A DNA stretch of 64,000 nucleotides from an uncultured Bacteroides sp. GTDB lineage: Bacteria; Bacteroidota; Bacteroidia; Bacteroidales; Bacteroidaceae. Shown one piece after another: positions 1 through 9,703 of this stretch. A program made the position numbers and the translations under genes. The notes under the pieces are model-generated. The model did no database searches. It was not told the DNA's origin and saw only the letters and a program-made list of their open reading frames with translations. The stretch covers positions 1 through 64,000 of the forward strand of contig CASELH010000003.1 in the NCBI GenBank assembly GCA_949288715.1, in the 5' to 3' direction. The first letter of the stretch is position 1. Every line of letters begins with the position of its first letter.

Positions 1-2
1 AG

Positions 3-43
3 GTGGTAACTGATTCCCCGGAGGAGGAGAATTCAGTTACCAC
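3..43. repeat. Inverted repeat (hairpin) at the left edge
   Basis: GTGGTAACTGA (3-13) and TCAGTTACCAC (33-43) are perfect 11-bp complements around a 19-nt purine-rich loop. A run of TAA-containing near-repeats follows (about 50-82). It may be the 3' hairpin of a gene left of the window or an interspersed repeat. No T-tract follows on the plus strand, so a simple terminator is not clear. Confidence 0.6.
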
Positions 44-126
44 AGCGTATTAATCACTAATCACTAAACGCTAAACACTAACAGATAAATTATCATTTAC
101 TCTCCTTCTTTTTCCGATAAGATGAG

Positions 127-134
127 TATCTTTG
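127..134 (+). promoter_or_regulatory. Bacteroides-type -7 element for the HTCS gene
   Basis: TATCTTTG fits the Bacteroides -7 consensus TAnnTTTG and lies 24 bp before the ATG at 159. It overlaps the upstream in-frame ATG at 132, which argues against that ATG as the start. No clear -33 TTTG is visible. Confidence 0.6.
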
Positions 135-158
135 TGGCAACAATATTCCTCATGTCCC

Positions 159-2906
159 ATGAAGCACCTCATCTTCACCCTCCTCTGCCTGCTCGCCCTG
201 CTGCACCTGGCAGGATGCGGCGACCGGCACCCCGCCTATGTGATAGGCGTTTCGCAATGCAGCGACGACGACTGGCGCACGCAGCTGAACATGGAGATAT
301 GCCGCGAAGCCCAGTTCTACCCCAACGTCAGTGTGGAAGTACGCACCGCCAACGACGACAGCCGCCAGCAGATACGCGACATCGACGCGCTGACCGCCCG
401 TGACGTGGACGTGCTGGTGGTGTCGCCCAACGTGGTAGACGACATTACCCCCGCCATAGACCGCGCCCGCAGCAAGGGCATCCCGGTGATACTGGTAGAC
501 CGCCGCACCCGCTCGCAGCAATGCACCGCCTACGTGGGAGCCGACAACTACGACATTGGCCGGCAGGCCGGCGAGTACATTGCCCACCGACTGCAAGGCA
601 AGGGGAAGATGGTAGAAATCACGGGACTGTCGGCTTCCACGCCCGCCATCGAACGCCACAATGGCATGATGGACGTGCTGCAAGGGTATCCGGACATTCA
701 GGTCGTGGCCCAAGCCGATGCCGGCTGGCTGGAGAACAGGGCGGAAACCGTGTTCGACAGCCTGCTGCACATTTATCCGCACATCGACCTCGTGTTTGCC
801 CACAACGACCGCATGGCGGCAGGAGCCTATCGCGCAGCCTCGCGCCAGGGGCGGGAGAAGGGCATGCTGCTGATTGGCGTAGATGCCCTGCCCGGCGAGG
901 GACGCGGCGTGGACATGGTGGCCCGGGGGCAGCTCGATGCCACCTTTATCTACCCAACGGGAGGCGACAAGGTGGTGCAGGTGGCCATGGACATTCTGCA
1001 AGGCAAGCCCTACGAGCACGAAAACATGCTCTCCACCGCCCTCGTCAACAAAGCCAATGCACGCATCATGCAGATGCAGACCACACACATCGCCACCCTC
1101 GACCATAAGATTGAAACGCTGGACAGCCGGCTGGACTCCTCGCTGATGCGCTACTCGCTGCAACGCATGCTGCTGGTGACGTGTGCCATCATACTGGCGC
1201 TGGTCATGATTCTATTGTTCTTCGTGGTGCGGGCATTCTGGACCAAGAAACGGATGAATGCCACCCTTGAGCAGCAAAAGCAGGCGCTGGAAACGCAGAA
1301 AGGGCAACTGGAGCAACAGCGCGACCAGCTGATTGCCCTGTCCGAACAGTTGCAGAAGGCCACCCAGGCCAAGCTGATGTTCTTCACCAGCGTCTCCCAC
1401 GACTTCCGCACCCCGCTTACCCTCATCGCAGACCCCGTGAACCAGCTACTGCAAGCCCCTTCCTCCTCGCTCACCGGCAAGCAGCGCGACATGCTGCAAA
1501 TGGTGCAGCGCAACACGGCCATCTTGCTGAACCTCGTGAACCAGCTGCTCGACTTCCGTAAGTTTGAAGAAGGCAAGCTGAGCTTCTGCCCCACCAGCTT
1601 CAACCTGCCCGAAGCCTTGCGCCAGTGGGCCGAAGCCTTCCGTCCGCTGACCTATCGCAAGCACATCCACCTGGAAATTCAAGTGCCCGGCGACCCGGCC
1701 TGCACCATCACCGCCGATGCCGAGAAGCTGGAGCGCATTGTCTACAACCTGCTGTCCAATGCCTTCAAGTACACGCCCGAGAACGGCACTGTCCGCATCA
1801 GCCTGGCGTGCAAAGACGGCAACGCCGTTGTGCAGGTGAGCGACACCGGCATAGGCATTGCGGAGGAAGACCAAGCGCACATCTTCGACACTTTCTACCA
1901 GGCCGACATGCGCCACGGAGGCTCAGGCATAGGGCTGGCACTGGTGAAGGCCTTTGTAGAAATACACCACGGGCACATTGCCGTGCAAAGCGAAGCAAGC
2001 AAAGGAAGCACCTTCACCGTAAGCATCCCCATGGCGCAACCGGGCTATACAGAGCGGGCAACCGGGCTTTCCAACCCTCCCTCCCTGGCCTTAGAAGCCC
2101 ACGCCGCTAGGGTTATAAGCCCACCAACGGCACCTACGGCAGCCTCTGCAGCCGGGCATGAAGAGACCCTCCTCATCATTGACGACAACCCCGACATACG
2201 CACTTATGTCCGCCTGTCTTTGGAAAAAGAATACAACATACTGGAAGCGTCCAACGGCCAAGAAGGCCTGCGGCTGGCCATGAGGCAGATGCCCGACGTC
2301 ATTATCTGCGACGTAATGATGCCGATGATGGACGGTATGGAATGCTGCCGCAGGCTGAAATCGGAGCTACAGACATCGCACATCCCCGTCATCATGCTCA
2401 CGGCCTACAGCCAGGAAGAACAAAAGATACAAGGATATGAGTGCGGCGCAGACTCTTACTTGGCCAAGCCGTTTAGTGCCAACCTGCTGACAGCCCGCAT
2501 ACGCAACCTCATCGACAACCGCCACCGGCTGCAAGACCTCTTTGCCGGCAACCCCGAATGGAAGCAAGCCCCCATCGGGCAAATCGACAAGACTTTCCTG
2601 GAGAAACTACACGAACAAATAGAAAAAAATCTCTCCGACCCGGACTTCAGCGTAGAGGCATTGGGCGCACAAATAGGTTTAAGCCGGGTGCAACTCTACC
2701 GCAAGTGCAAGGCCCTGACCAACTACGCGCCCAACGAACTGCTGCGCATAACCCGGCTGAAACGCGCCGCAACCTTGCTGTCGGCCACTGAAAAAAGCGT
2801 GTCGGAAATAGCTTATGAAGTGGGATTCTCTTCGCCATCTTACTTTGCCAAATGCTATAAAGAATATTTCGGCAAGAGTCCCACAAAAGATATCAAACAG
2901 CAATGA
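159..2906 (+). CDS. Hybrid two-component sensor/regulator with periplasmic sugar-binding-protein domain (HTCS)
   Basis: A one-protein signalling system of 915 aa. It has a lipoprotein-like signal peptide (LLALLHLAGCG), a type I periplasmic binding-protein domain (about 20-320), a membrane segment (about 335-360), a coiled coil, a HisKA domain with the phosphoacceptor in SHDFRTP (His414), an HATPase domain (DTGIGI, GSGIGLAL), a receiver domain with Asp718 in CDVMMP, and a C-terminal AraC-type HTH. The start at 159 is chosen because the upstream ATG at 132 sits in the promoter and the signal peptide begins here. The same architecture is known for the fructose-sensing BT1754 of B. thetaiotaomicron. 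Sensing a free sugar is therefore likely, but the ligand is not shown. Its target genes should lie left of the window, since the right neighbour is the convergent ribosomal operon. Confidence 0.92.
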   Translation: MKHLIFTLLCLLALLHLAGCGDRHPAYVIGVSQCSDDDWRTQLNMEICREAQFYPNVSVEVRTANDDSRQQIRDIDALTARDVDVLVVSPNVVDDITPAIDRARSKGIPVILVDRRTRSQQCTAYVGADNYDIGRQAGEYIAHRLQGKGKMVEITGLSASTPAIERHNGMMDVLQGYPDIQVVAQADAGWLENRAETVFDSLLHIYPHIDLVFAHNDRMAAGAYRAASRQGREKGMLLIGVDALPGEGRGVDMVARGQLDATFIYPTGGDKVVQVAMDILQGKPYEHENMLSTALVNKANARIMQMQTTHIATLDHKIETLDSRLDSSLMRYSLQRMLLVTCAIILALVMILLFFVVRAFWTKKRMNATLEQQKQALETQKGQLEQQRDQLIALSEQLQKATQAKLMFFTSVSHDFRTPLTLIADPVNQLLQAPSSSLTGKQRDMLQMVQRNTAILLNLVNQLLDFRKFEEGKLSFCPTSFNLPEALRQWAEAFRPLTYRKHIHLEIQVPGDPACTITADAEKLERIVYNLLSNAFKYTPENGTVRISLACKDGNAVVQVSDTGIGIAEEDQAHIFDTFYQADMRHGGSGIGLALVKAFVEIHHGHIAVQSEASKGSTFTVSIPMAQPGYTERATGLSNPPSLALEAHAARVISPPTAPTAASAAGHEETLLIIDDNPDIRTYVRLSLEKEYNILEASNGQEGLRLAMRQMPDVIICDVMMPMMDGMECCRRLKSELQTSHIPVIMLTAYSQEEQKIQGYECGADSYLAKPFSANLLTARIRNLIDNRHRLQDLFAGNPEWKQAPIGQIDKTFLEKLHEQIEKNLSDPDFSVEALGAQIGLSRVQLYRKCKALTNYAPNELLRITRLKRAATLLSATEKSVSEIAYEVGFSSPSYFAKCYKEYFGKSPTKDIKQQ

Positions 2907-2913
2907 TACGAAA

Positions 2914-2940
2914 AAAGGGGATGCCCGACGCATCCCCTTT
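2914..2940. terminator. Bidirectional intrinsic terminator between HTCS and rplQ
   Basis: AAAGGGGATGC (2914-2924), a 5-nt loop and GCATCCCCTTT (2930-2940) form a perfect 11-bp stem. Read on the minus strand the stem runs into six T residues, so it should stop the ribosomal operon after rplQ. On the plus strand it lies 8 bp after the HTCS stop, with a weaker T-run. Confidence 0.88.
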
Positions 2941-2962
2941 CAACAGATAAAACCCTAAAATA

Positions 2963-3454
2963 TTACTCTGCTTTAGTTTCTTCAGCCTTAGCCTCAGTAA
3001 CAGCTTCAGCAGCAGGAGCAGCTTCGGCCGTGCTTGCGCTCTTCCGTGAGCGGCGAGTACGAGTCTTCTTGGCTGCCTTATCTTTTGCCATATTCTCGTT
3101 GTAGTCTACCAGCTCGATAAAGCACATTTCGGCGTTGTCGCCCAAGCGGTGTCCCGTCTTGATGATGCGGGTATACCCACCCGGACGGTCGGCCACTTTA
3201 ACGGAGATTTCTTTAAACAACTCCGTGATGGCATACTTGTCTTGCAGATAGCTGAAAACTACACGACGGGAATTGGTCGTATCGTTCTTAGACTTGGTAA
3301 TCAAAGGCTCAACATACTTCTTCAAAGCCTTGGCCTTTGCAACGGTCGTAGTGATTCTTTTGTGCTTAATCAAAGAACATGCCATATTAGCCAACATGGA
3401 TTTTCTATGAGAGGCAGTACGACCCAAATGGTTGAATTTCTTATTGTGTCTCAT
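2963..3454 (-). CDS. rplQ: 50S ribosomal protein L17
   Basis: Large-subunit protein L17, 163 aa, starting [20 protein letters not shown] as in the whole family. The first 115 or so residues are the conserved fold. The rest is a low-complexity tail rich in Ala, Lys, Glu and Arg ([13 protein letters not shown], then AEAAPAAEA), which makes it about 35 residues longer than the E. coli protein, as is usual in Bacteroidetes. It is the last gene of the ribosomal superoperon, 3 bp after rpoA, and is followed by a strong terminator. Confidence 0.97.
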   Translation of the reverse strand: MRHNKKFNHLGRTASHRKSMLANMACSLIKHKRITTTVAKAKALKKYVEPLITKSKNDTTNSRRVVFSYLQDKYAITELFKEISVKVADRPGGYTRIIKTGHRLGDNAEMCFIELVDYNENMAKDKAAKKTRTRRSRKSASTAEAAPAAEAVTEAKAEETKAE

Positions 3455-3457
3455 CTT

Positions 3458-4450
3458 TTATTCTTTATCTAATTTATATTTAGAAATATCGGTTCCAAAC
3501 GACAGATTCAGACTTTCCAGCAAATCATCAAGCTCGGTAAGCGATTTCTTTCCGAAGTTTCTGAACTTCAAAAGGTCGGTCTTGTTGAACTGCACCAAGT
3601 CGCCCAAGGTTTCCACATCCGCAGCCTTCAAGCAGTTGAGGGCACGAACGGACAAATCCATATCGACGAGTTTGGTTTTCAGCAGCTGGCGCATGTGCAA
3701 TACTTCTTCATCAAACTCCTCGTTGTTGTCCGCATCATTGGATTCCAACGTAATCTTCTCGTCTGAGAAGAGCATGAAGTGATAAATCAGAATCTTTGCA
3801 GCCTCTTTCAAAGCTTCCTTCGGGTGAATGGAACCGTCGGTAGTAATCTCAAGCACCAGCTTGTCGTAGTCCGTCTTCTGCTCTACACGGTACGGCTCAA
3901 TCTGATACTTCACATTACGTATCGGGGTATAAATGGAGTCGATAGGTATTACATTCACATCGGTGCAATATTCGCGGTTTTCGTCAGCAGGCACATAACC
4001 GCGTCCCTTATTGATTGTAATATCAATCTGCATAGTTGATTTGGAATCCAAATGACAAATAACTAATTCAGGATTTAACACTTCAAATCCAGTCAGATAC
4101 TTACCTATGTCACCTGCTCTAAATTCACTTGAATTCTCTACCGTGATACTAACTTTCTCACTCTCGAATTCTTCCACAACTTGCTTGAACCGAACTTGCT
4201 TCAGATTCAAGATAATGTTAGTAACATCCTCCCGTACTCCGGGCACACTGGAAAATTCGTGCTCAACACCTTCTATTTTGATAGTGGTGATAGCAAAACC
4301 TTCCAATGAAGAAAGCAGGATGCGGCGCAGTGCATTACCTACGGTAATACCGAAACCAGGCTCCAACGGACGAAATTCGAATTTACCGAATTTGGAATCC
4401 GCTTCCAACATTAATACTTTATCAGGTTTTTGAAATGCTAATATCGCCAT
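3458..4450 (-). CDS. rpoA: DNA-directed RNA polymerase subunit alpha
   Basis: Alpha subunit, 330 aa, the scaffold for beta/beta' assembly and for upstream promoter contacts. The N-terminal dimerisation domain has the family signatures [21 protein letters not shown] and [12 protein letters not shown]. After an acidic linker (near residues 235-250) comes the C-terminal domain with [18 protein letters not shown] and [16 protein letters not shown]. It sits between rpsD (15 bp) and rplQ (3 bp), the conserved alpha-operon order. Confidence 0.98.
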   Translation of the reverse strand: MAILAFQKPDKVLMLEADSKFGKFEFRPLEPGFGITVGNALRRILLSSLEGFAITTIKIEGVEHEFSSVPGVREDVTNIILNLKQVRFKQVVEEFESEKVSITVENSSEFRAGDIGKYLTGFEVLNPELVICHLDSKSTMQIDITINKGRGYVPADENREYCTDVNVIPIDSIYTPIRNVKYQIEPYRVEQKTDYDKLVLEITTDGSIHPKEALKEAAKILIYHFMLFSDEKITLESNDADNNEEFDEEVLHMRQLLKTKLVDMDLSVRALNCLKAADVETLGDLVQFNKTDLLKFRNFGKKSLTELDDLLESLNLSFGTDISKYKLDKE

Positions 4451-4465
4451 GAAATTAATTATTTA

Positions 4466-5071
4466 TTATTTAGAGTACAATTCAACGATCAAATGTTCCT
4501 TAATGTTTTCAGGGATGTCTGCTCTTTCGGGCACATGCAGCATTTTGCCGGCCTTTGTAGTATCATCCCATTCCAACCAAGGATACTTGCTATGATTGAA
4601 TCCGGCTAAGGAGTTGGCAATAACTTCCAAAGACTTCGAACGCTCACGAACGCCTACTATCTGACCGGGTTTCACACTATAGGAAGGAATGTTAACCACC
4701 TTTCCGTCTACCGTAATATGCTTGTGGCTTACCATTTGGCGTGCAGCTGCACGGGTAGGAGCAATGCCCAAACGATAAACGACATTATCCAAACGAGCCT
4801 CCAGCAATTGGAGCAGGATTTCACCTGTAATACCCTTAAGCGCAGCAGCCTTCTCAAACAGGTTACGGAATTGTTTTTCCAACACTCCATAAGTATATTT
4901 TGCTTTCTGCTTCTCGCGAAGTTGAACACCATACTCAGAAGTCTTTCTCTTTCTGGAGTTTCCATGCTGGCCGGGAGGATAGTTCTTCTTTGACAAAACT
5001 TTATCTGCTCCAAAGATTCCTTCACCGAATTTACGGGCTATTCTTGATTTTGGTCCAGTATATCTAGCCAT
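4466..5071 (-). CDS. rpsD: 30S ribosomal protein S4
   Basis: S4, 201 aa, a primary 16S rRNA binder and 30S assembly initiator. It begins [21 protein letters not shown] and contains the S4 RNA-binding domain ([20 protein letters not shown], about 90-150). The gap of 113 bp to rpsK upstream is the largest in this part of the operon. In E. coli S4 represses the alpha operon through its leader. Nothing here shows whether this gap serves that role. Confidence 0.98.
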   Translation of the reverse strand: MARYTGPKSRIARKFGEGIFGADKVLSKKNYPPGQHGNSRKRKTSEYGVQLREKQKAKYTYGVLEKQFRNLFEKAAALKGITGEILLQLLEARLDNVVYRLGIAPTRAAARQMVSHKHITVDGKVVNIPSYSVKPGQIVGVRERSKSLEVIANSLAGFNHSKYPWLEWDDTTKAGKMLHVPERADIPENIKEHLIVELYSK

Positions 5072-5184
5072 TTCTTTAAATATTTAATTGTTTATTGATG
5101 AACTCAATTTGTTGCAGCCGCGATTGCAGAGAAGAAATACAATCCAATAACAAAATCAAGTTTCATTTTTATTAAAGGTAAAAC

Positions 5185-5574
5185 TTATACTCTACGTCTT
5201 TTAGGAGGACGGCAACCATTGTGAGGCAACGGCGTAACATCAATAATCTCAGTCACTTCAATACCAGCACCGTGAATTGTTCTGATAGCAGACTCACGTC
5301 CGTTACCCGGCCCCTTCACATATGCCTTTACCTTTCTCAGACCAAGATCATATGCAACCTTTGCGCAGTCTTGGGCAGCCATTTGGGCTGCATACGGAGT
5401 GTTCTTCTTAGAACCTCTAAATCCCATTTTTCCGGCAGAAGACCAAGAGATGATTTGCCCTTCGCTATTTGCCAGAGAAACAATAATGTTGTTGAAAGAT
5501 GAATGTACATGCAACTGTCCGTTGGCATCCACCTTTACATTTCTTTTCTTTGCTGCAACTGTTTTTTTTGCCAT
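5185..5574 (-). CDS. rpsK: 30S ribosomal protein S11
   Basis: S11, 129 aa, a component of the 30S platform near the mRNA exit. Family signatures are [34 protein letters not shown] and the C-terminal [13 protein letters not shown]. The basic N-terminus ([12 protein letters not shown]) is typical of the phylum. It follows rpsM by 11 bp. Confidence 0.98.
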   Translation of the reverse strand: MAKKTVAAKKRNVKVDANGQLHVHSSFNNIIVSLANSEGQIISWSSAGKMGFRGSKKNTPYAAQMAAQDCAKVAYDLGLRKVKAYVKGPGNGRESAIRTIHGAGIEVTEIIDVTPLPHNGCRPPKRRRV

Positions 5575-5585
5575 ATCAACAATTA

Positions 5586-5966
5586 TTATTTAGTAGCTTT
5601 TTTCTTGTTAGCAACGGTTTTCTTCTTACCCTTACGAGTACGGGCATTATTCTTCGTACTTTGGCCTCTTACAGGGAGTCCGATACGATGACGGACACCA
5701 CGATAGCAACCGATATCCATCAAACGCTTAATGTTCAATTGTACTTCAGAGCGAAGATCACCTTCCACCTTGTACTCTGCGCCAATGATCTCACGAATCT
5801 TGGCAGCCTGATCATCCGTCCAGTCTTTAACTTTCAGGTCCTTGTCTACGCCAGCTTTGTCCAAAATCTTTGCTGAACTACTACGACCTATCCCATAGAT
5901 ATAGGTCAACGCTATTTCGCCCCTCTTATTCTGAGGCAAATCGACACCAACTATTCTTATAGCCAT
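5586..5966 (-). CDS. rpsM: 30S ribosomal protein S13
   Basis: S13, 126 aa, a 30S head protein touching the P-site tRNA and forming an intersubunit bridge. It shows [20 protein letters not shown], the helix-hairpin-helix region [14 protein letters not shown], and [25 protein letters not shown] near the C-terminus, followed by a Lys-rich tail. It lies between rpmJ (33 bp) and rpsK. Confidence 0.98.
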   Translation of the reverse strand: MAIRIVGVDLPQNKRGEIALTYIYGIGRSSSAKILDKAGVDKDLKVKDWTDDQAAKIREIIGAEYKVEGDLRSEVQLNIKRLMDIGCYRGVRHRIGLPVRGQSTKNNARTRKGKKKTVANKKKATK

Positions 5967-5999
5967 ATACTAAATTATTTTTCTTGCAAAAATAATAAA

Positions 6000-6116
6000 T
6001 TATCCTTGACGTTGTTTATACTTAGGATTTTTCTTGTTAATCACATACAAACGGCCATTACGTCTAACGATTTTACATTCCGGCGTACGTTTCTTTAAAG
6101 ATGCTTTTACTTTCAT
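6000..6116 (-). CDS. rpmJ: 50S ribosomal protein L36 (zinc-free form)
   Basis: L36, 38 aa, beginning [20 protein letters not shown] and ending NPKYKQRQG, the conserved L36 signature. Start at 6116 and TAA at 6000-6002. The classical form binds zinc with three Cys and one His. Here positions 11, 27 and 33 are Thr, Asn and Tyr, and only Cys14 remains, so this is a zinc-independent version. It lies 8 bp after infA, the usual place. Confidence 0.96.
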   Translation of the reverse strand: MKVKASLKKRTPECKIVRRNGRLYVINKKNPKYKQRQG

Positions 6117-6124
6117 ATCTTAAA

Positions 6125-6343
6125 TTATTTATATCTAAAGACAATTCTTCCTTTCGATAAATCGTAAGGCGACATTTCGACCTTCACCTTATCGCCCGGC
6201 AAGATTTTAATGTAATGCATCCGCATCTTGCCGGAGATATGTGCAGTAATCTCATGTCCGTTTTCTAATTCAACCCGAAACATTGCGTTTGACAATGCTT
6301 CGACAATCACACCATCTTGTTCTATTGCAGATTGTTTTGCCAT
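6125..6343 (-). CDS. infA: Translation initiation factor IF-1
   Basis: IF-1, 72 aa, a single OB-fold (S1-like) domain that occupies the 30S A site during initiation. Recognisable segments are [39 protein letters not shown] and [19 protein letters not shown]. The length is the usual one. It lies between map (12 bp) and rpmJ (8 bp) and probably depends on the operon promoter. Confidence 0.98.
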   Translation of the reverse strand: MAKQSAIEQDGVIVEALSNAMFRVELENGHEITAHISGKMRMHYIKILPGDKVKVEMSPYDLSKGRIVFRYK

Positions 6344-6355
6344 ATTAAACCTTTT

Positions 6356-7153
6356 CTAAATTGCTTTATCTCCTAAAACTTCTTCGATGAACTCAAATGT
6401 CGATAAGATGTCAGCATCACCCGAACCTATCGCAACAGTATGCTCAAAATGAGCTGCACATTTGCGATCTTTCGTCCGCACCGTCCATCCGTCACGTTCC
6501 ATAACTATGGCACGATTTCCCAACGTAATCATCGGCTCAATGGCGATACACATCCCCTCTTTTAGCATTGTCCCGTAGCCACGTTTGCCATAATTGGGCA
6601 CTTGCGGGTCTTCATGCATCTCTTTCCCGATGCCATGCCCTACAAATTCACGTACGACACCATATGAATTGGATTCGCAATGATTCTGTATGGCATAACC
6701 TATATCGCCCAACCGCTTGCCATGCACGGCATTCCGTATGCCGATATAGAGAGCTTCCTTGGTAACCTTCAACAATTTACGGACATCTTCATCTACCTCA
6801 CCTACACAGAAAGTGTAAGCTGAATCACCACAAAATCCGTTCATATATGTGCCACAGTCTACAGAGACGATATCGCCATCTTTCAGCACTACATCACCCG
6901 GTATTCCATGAACCACTTGCTCATTCACCGACGTGCAGATAGATGCGGGGAAAGGAGAACCATTCGGGTTGGGAAACCCCTTAAAAGTCGGGATAGCTCC
7001 ATGATCCCGAATGTATTCCTCAGCCACCTTATCTAATTCCTTAGTCGTAACACCCGGCTTAACCAACTTGGCCACTTCAGCCAATGTCCGACCAACGAGC
7101 AAATTGCTTTGACGAAGCAATTCTATTTCATCTTTTGTTTTAAGAAAAATCAT
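6356..7153 (-). CDS. map: Methionine aminopeptidase, type I
   Basis: Removes the initiator Met from nascent proteins with a small second residue. 265 aa, creatinase/aminopeptidase (pita-bread) fold. Metal ligands are visible in SVDCGTYMNGFCGDSAY (two Asp), in FVGHGIGKEMHEDP (His) and in AIEPM plus the final FEHTVAI (two Glu). There is no N-terminal zinc-finger extension. It lies in the spc part of the superoperon, 14 bp after secY. Confidence 0.97.
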   Translation of the reverse strand: MIFLKTKDEIELLRQSNLLVGRTLAEVAKLVKPGVTTKELDKVAEEYIRDHGAIPTFKGFPNPNGSPFPASICTSVNEQVVHGIPGDVVLKDGDIVSVDCGTYMNGFCGDSAYTFCVGEVDEDVRKLLKVTKEALYIGIRNAVHGKRLGDIGYAIQNHCESNSYGVVREFVGHGIGKEMHEDPQVPNYGKRGYGTMLKEGMCIAIEPMITLGNRAIVMERDGWTVRTKDRKCAAHFEHTVAIGSGDADILSTFEFIEEVLGDKAI

Positions 7154-7167
7154 TCTTCAAAAAAAGA

Positions 7168-8511
7168 TTAATATGCAGCCACGTTTGCATTACGTCCTTT
7201 AATGCGCCCGGACTTCAGCAAGCCGTCATAATGCCTCATCAGCAAATGACTTTCAATCTGCTGAAGAGTATCAAGCACTACACCTACCAAAATCAACAGC
7301 GACGTACCGCCAAAGAACTGGGCAAATTCTGCCTGTACTCCAAATATTCCAGCAAAAGCGGGCATAATTGCTACCAGAGCCAAGAAGAAAGAACCGGGCA
7401 AAGTAATACGCGACATGATGTCATCTATATACTCCGCAGTCTTTTTCCCAGGCTTAATACCTGGAATAAAACCATTATTCCTCTTCATGTCCTCCGCCAT
7501 TTGAGTAGGATTGATTGTAATTGCAGTATAAAAATACGTAAATACAATAATCAAAATGGCAAAGACCAGATTATACCAAAAACTCGTATGATCCATAAAC
7601 GCCTGCATGAAACCGCTCACGTTATTAGCGCCCGACAGACCTATAAAGGTAATAGGTATAAACATTATAGCCTGGGCAAAAATGATAGGCATTACATTGG
7701 CAGCATTCACCTTCAGCGGAATGTACTGACGTGCGCCACCATATTGCTTATTACCCACAATTTTCTTCGCATACTGTACAGGGATCTTTCTTGTGCCTTG
7801 AACAAGCAAAATTGCAGCTGCAATAACCAGCAACAAAATTACGATTTCAATCAAGAACATAATCAAACCACCTGTCTTGTCAGTCATACGCGAAATCAGT
7901 TCCTGGAACAAAGACTGAGGCAAACGCGCAATAATACCGACCATAATAATCAATGAAATACCATTGCCTATACCTTTATCGGTAATCCGCTCGCCAAGCC
8001 ACAAAATAAACATACTACCTGCTGCCAAGATAAAGGTAGAAGTAGCCATAAACAGAGTCCAATCTAATGAAGCATTTAAGGAAGGACCGGCCTGCATTTT
8101 AAGGTTTATCAAATAGGACGGAGCTTGCACCAGCAGAATAAAAATAGTCAAGATACGAGTATATTGATTCATTTTCCTTCTACCGCTTTCACCCTCACGC
8201 TGCAATTTCTGGAAATAAGGCACTGCAATACCCAACAATTGGATAACAATGGAGGCAGAAATATAAGGCATGATACCCAATGCAAATATCGACGCATTGG
8301 AGAAGGCTCCACCAGAAAACATGTTTAACAAGGCTAAAAGGCCCTCACTGGTTTGTTGATGCAATTGGCTCAGCATGTTCGGGTTAATACCCGGCAAAAC
8401 GACATATGAGCCAAAACGATAAATAGCAACAAACAATATGGTAATGAGGATCCGTTGTCTCAGATCCTCAATTTTCCATATATTCTTTAATGTTTCAATA
8501 GCTTTTCTCAT
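7168..8511 (-). CDS. secY: Protein translocase subunit SecY
   Basis: The central channel of the Sec translocon in the inner membrane, 447 aa with about ten hydrophobic segments. SecY signatures include PGINPNMLSQL, ALGIMPYISASIVIQLL in TM2, and KIPVQYAKKIVG followed by ITINPTQMAEDMKRNNGFIP. It is 4 bp after rplO, the common spc-operon position. The preprotein flow it serves includes the many lipoproteins and SusCD proteins in this window. Confidence 0.98.
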   Translation of the reverse strand: MRKAIETLKNIWKIEDLRQRILITILFVAIYRFGSYVVLPGINPNMLSQLHQQTSEGLLALLNMFSGGAFSNASIFALGIMPYISASIVIQLLGIAVPYFQKLQREGESGRRKMNQYTRILTIFILLVQAPSYLINLKMQAGPSLNASLDWTLFMATSTFILAAGSMFILWLGERITDKGIGNGISLIIMVGIIARLPQSLFQELISRMTDKTGGLIMFLIEIVILLLVIAAAILLVQGTRKIPVQYAKKIVGNKQYGGARQYIPLKVNAANVMPIIFAQAIMFIPITFIGLSGANNVSGFMQAFMDHTSFWYNLVFAILIIVFTYFYTAITINPTQMAEDMKRNNGFIPGIKPGKKTAEYIDDIMSRITLPGSFFLALVAIMPAFAGIFGVQAEFAQFFGGTSLLILVGVVLDTLQQIESHLLMRHYDGLLKSGRIKGRNANVAAY

Positions 8512-8515
8512 TGAA

Positions 8516-8962
8516 TTAGAGTTTTACTACTTGTCCACCAGCAGCTTCGATTGCAGCAGCAGCCGTTTTTGAGAACGCATGTGCCGACACCTCTAACTTA
8601 GCAGTCAAAGTTCCATTACCTAACACTTTTACCAGCTGATTTGCAGAAACAAAACCTGCAGCAACTAAATCATTGATTCCAACTGCCTGCAAATTCTTAG
8701 CTTCAGCCAACTTCTGGATTGTATCCAAGTTAATAGCTTTATACTCTACACGATTGATGTTCTTAAAACCAAACTTGGGTACACGACGTTGCAGAGGCAT
8801 CTGGCCACCTTCAAAACCAATCTTCTTAGAATATCCAGATCTTTGTTTAGCTCCCTTATGTCCTCTGGTAGAGGTACCACCCAAACCGGAGCCAGGTCCA
8901 CGACCTATTCTTTTCCGCGTTTTAGTAGAGCCTGCAGCAGGTTTCAAATTACTTAAGTTCAT
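8516..8962 (-). CDS. rplO: 50S ribosomal protein L15
   Basis: L15, 148 aa, a late-assembling 50S protein. It starts MNLSNLKPAAGSTKTRKRIG and continues with the Gly/Arg-rich extension GRGPGSGLGGTSTRGHKG that penetrates the rRNA core. The globular C-terminal half ends AAAIEAAGGQVVKL. It sits between rpmD (29 bp) and secY (4 bp). Confidence 0.98.
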   Translation of the reverse strand: MNLSNLKPAAGSTKTRKRIGRGPGSGLGGTSTRGHKGAKQRSGYSKKIGFEGGQMPLQRRVPKFGFKNINRVEYKAINLDTIQKLAEAKNLQAVGINDLVAAGFVSANQLVKVLGNGTLTAKLEVSAHAFSKTAAAAIEAAGGQVVKL

Positions 8963-8991
8963 ATTGTAATCGTTTTATATTCAACAAATAA

Positions 8992-9168
8992 TTACTTAAC
9001 GATGGTAACCAAATGTTTTACCTTTTCAACCATTCCAAGAATCGAAGGAGTACATTCATGTTCAACCACATGATTCAACTTACGAAGCCCCAGTGCATCA
9101 AGCGTCCTTTTCTGGTTTGCCGGTGCACCTATTCTACTTTTAGTTTGCTTAATCTTTATAGTTGCCAT
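8992..9168 (-). CDS. rpmD: 50S ribosomal protein L30
   Basis: L30, 58 aa: MATIKIKQTKSRIGAPANQK, then RTLDALGLRKLNHVVEHE, ending VKHLVTIVK. ATG at 9166-9168, TAA at 8992-8994. The ferredoxin-like L30 motif (KSRIG, TLDALGLRKLN) and the rpsE-rpmD-rplO gene order make the call secure. It begins 11 bp after the rpsE stop. Confidence 0.97.
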   Translation of the reverse strand: MATIKIKQTKSRIGAPANQKRTLDALGLRKLNHVVEHECTPSILGMVEKVKHLVTIVK

Positions 9169-9179
9169 AATCTTCCTCC

Positions 9180-9698
9180 TTATCCTCTAAATACTTTTTC
9201 AACACTGATACCTCTATTCTGAGCCACCATACGGGCATCACGCATTTCACTAAGAGCCAAAATAGTAGCCTTTACCAGATTATGCGGATTGGAAGAGCCC
9301 TTGGACTTTGCCAACACATCGGTAACACCGACACTCTCAAGCACTGCGCGCATTGCACCGCCGGCCACAACACCAGTTCCGTGAGATGCAGGCTTGATAA
9401 ACACCTCAGCACCGCCGAACTTTGCAGATTGTTCGTGAGGAACAGTACCTTTTAAAACAGGAACGCGTGTCAAGTTCTTCTTGGCAGCTTCAACCCCCTT
9501 AGCAATGGCTGCCGTTACTTCACCAGCCTTACCCAGGCCCCAACCGATGATGCCTTCTTCATTTCCAACTACTACAATAGCTGAAAAGCTGAAAGTTCTA
9601 CCACCTTTGGTCACCTTAGTCACACGATTGATAGCCACCAATCTATCTTTGAGTTCTATATCGCTCGTAATTTTAACTCTATTATTAATTCCAGCCAT
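9180..9698 (-). CDS. rpsE: 30S ribosomal protein S5
   Basis: S5, 172 aa, which shapes the 30S mRNA entry tunnel and affects decoding accuracy. It has the double-stranded-RNA-binding N-terminal domain ([24 protein letters not shown]) and the C-terminal S5 fold ([32 protein letters not shown]). It follows rplR by 5 bp. Confidence 0.98.
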   Translation of the reverse strand: MAGINNRVKITSDIELKDRLVAINRVTKVTKGGRTFSFSAIVVVGNEEGIIGWGLGKAGEVTAAIAKGVEAAKKNLTRVPVLKGTVPHEQSAKFGGAEVFIKPASHGTGVVAGGAMRAVLESVGVTDVLAKSKGSSNPHNLVKATILALSEMRDARMVAQNRGISVEKVFRG

Positions 9699-9703
9699 AA
9701 TGA

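Noticed and set aside
132-158. Longer start of the first HTCS at 132
   Set aside because: The ATG lies within the -7 element (127-134), and the extra nine residues sit before a good signal peptide beginning at 159.
4718-4993. Open frames on the plus strand across the ribosomal operon
   Set aside because: They mirror conserved ribosomal genes, have no promoter, and their translations lack recognisable families.
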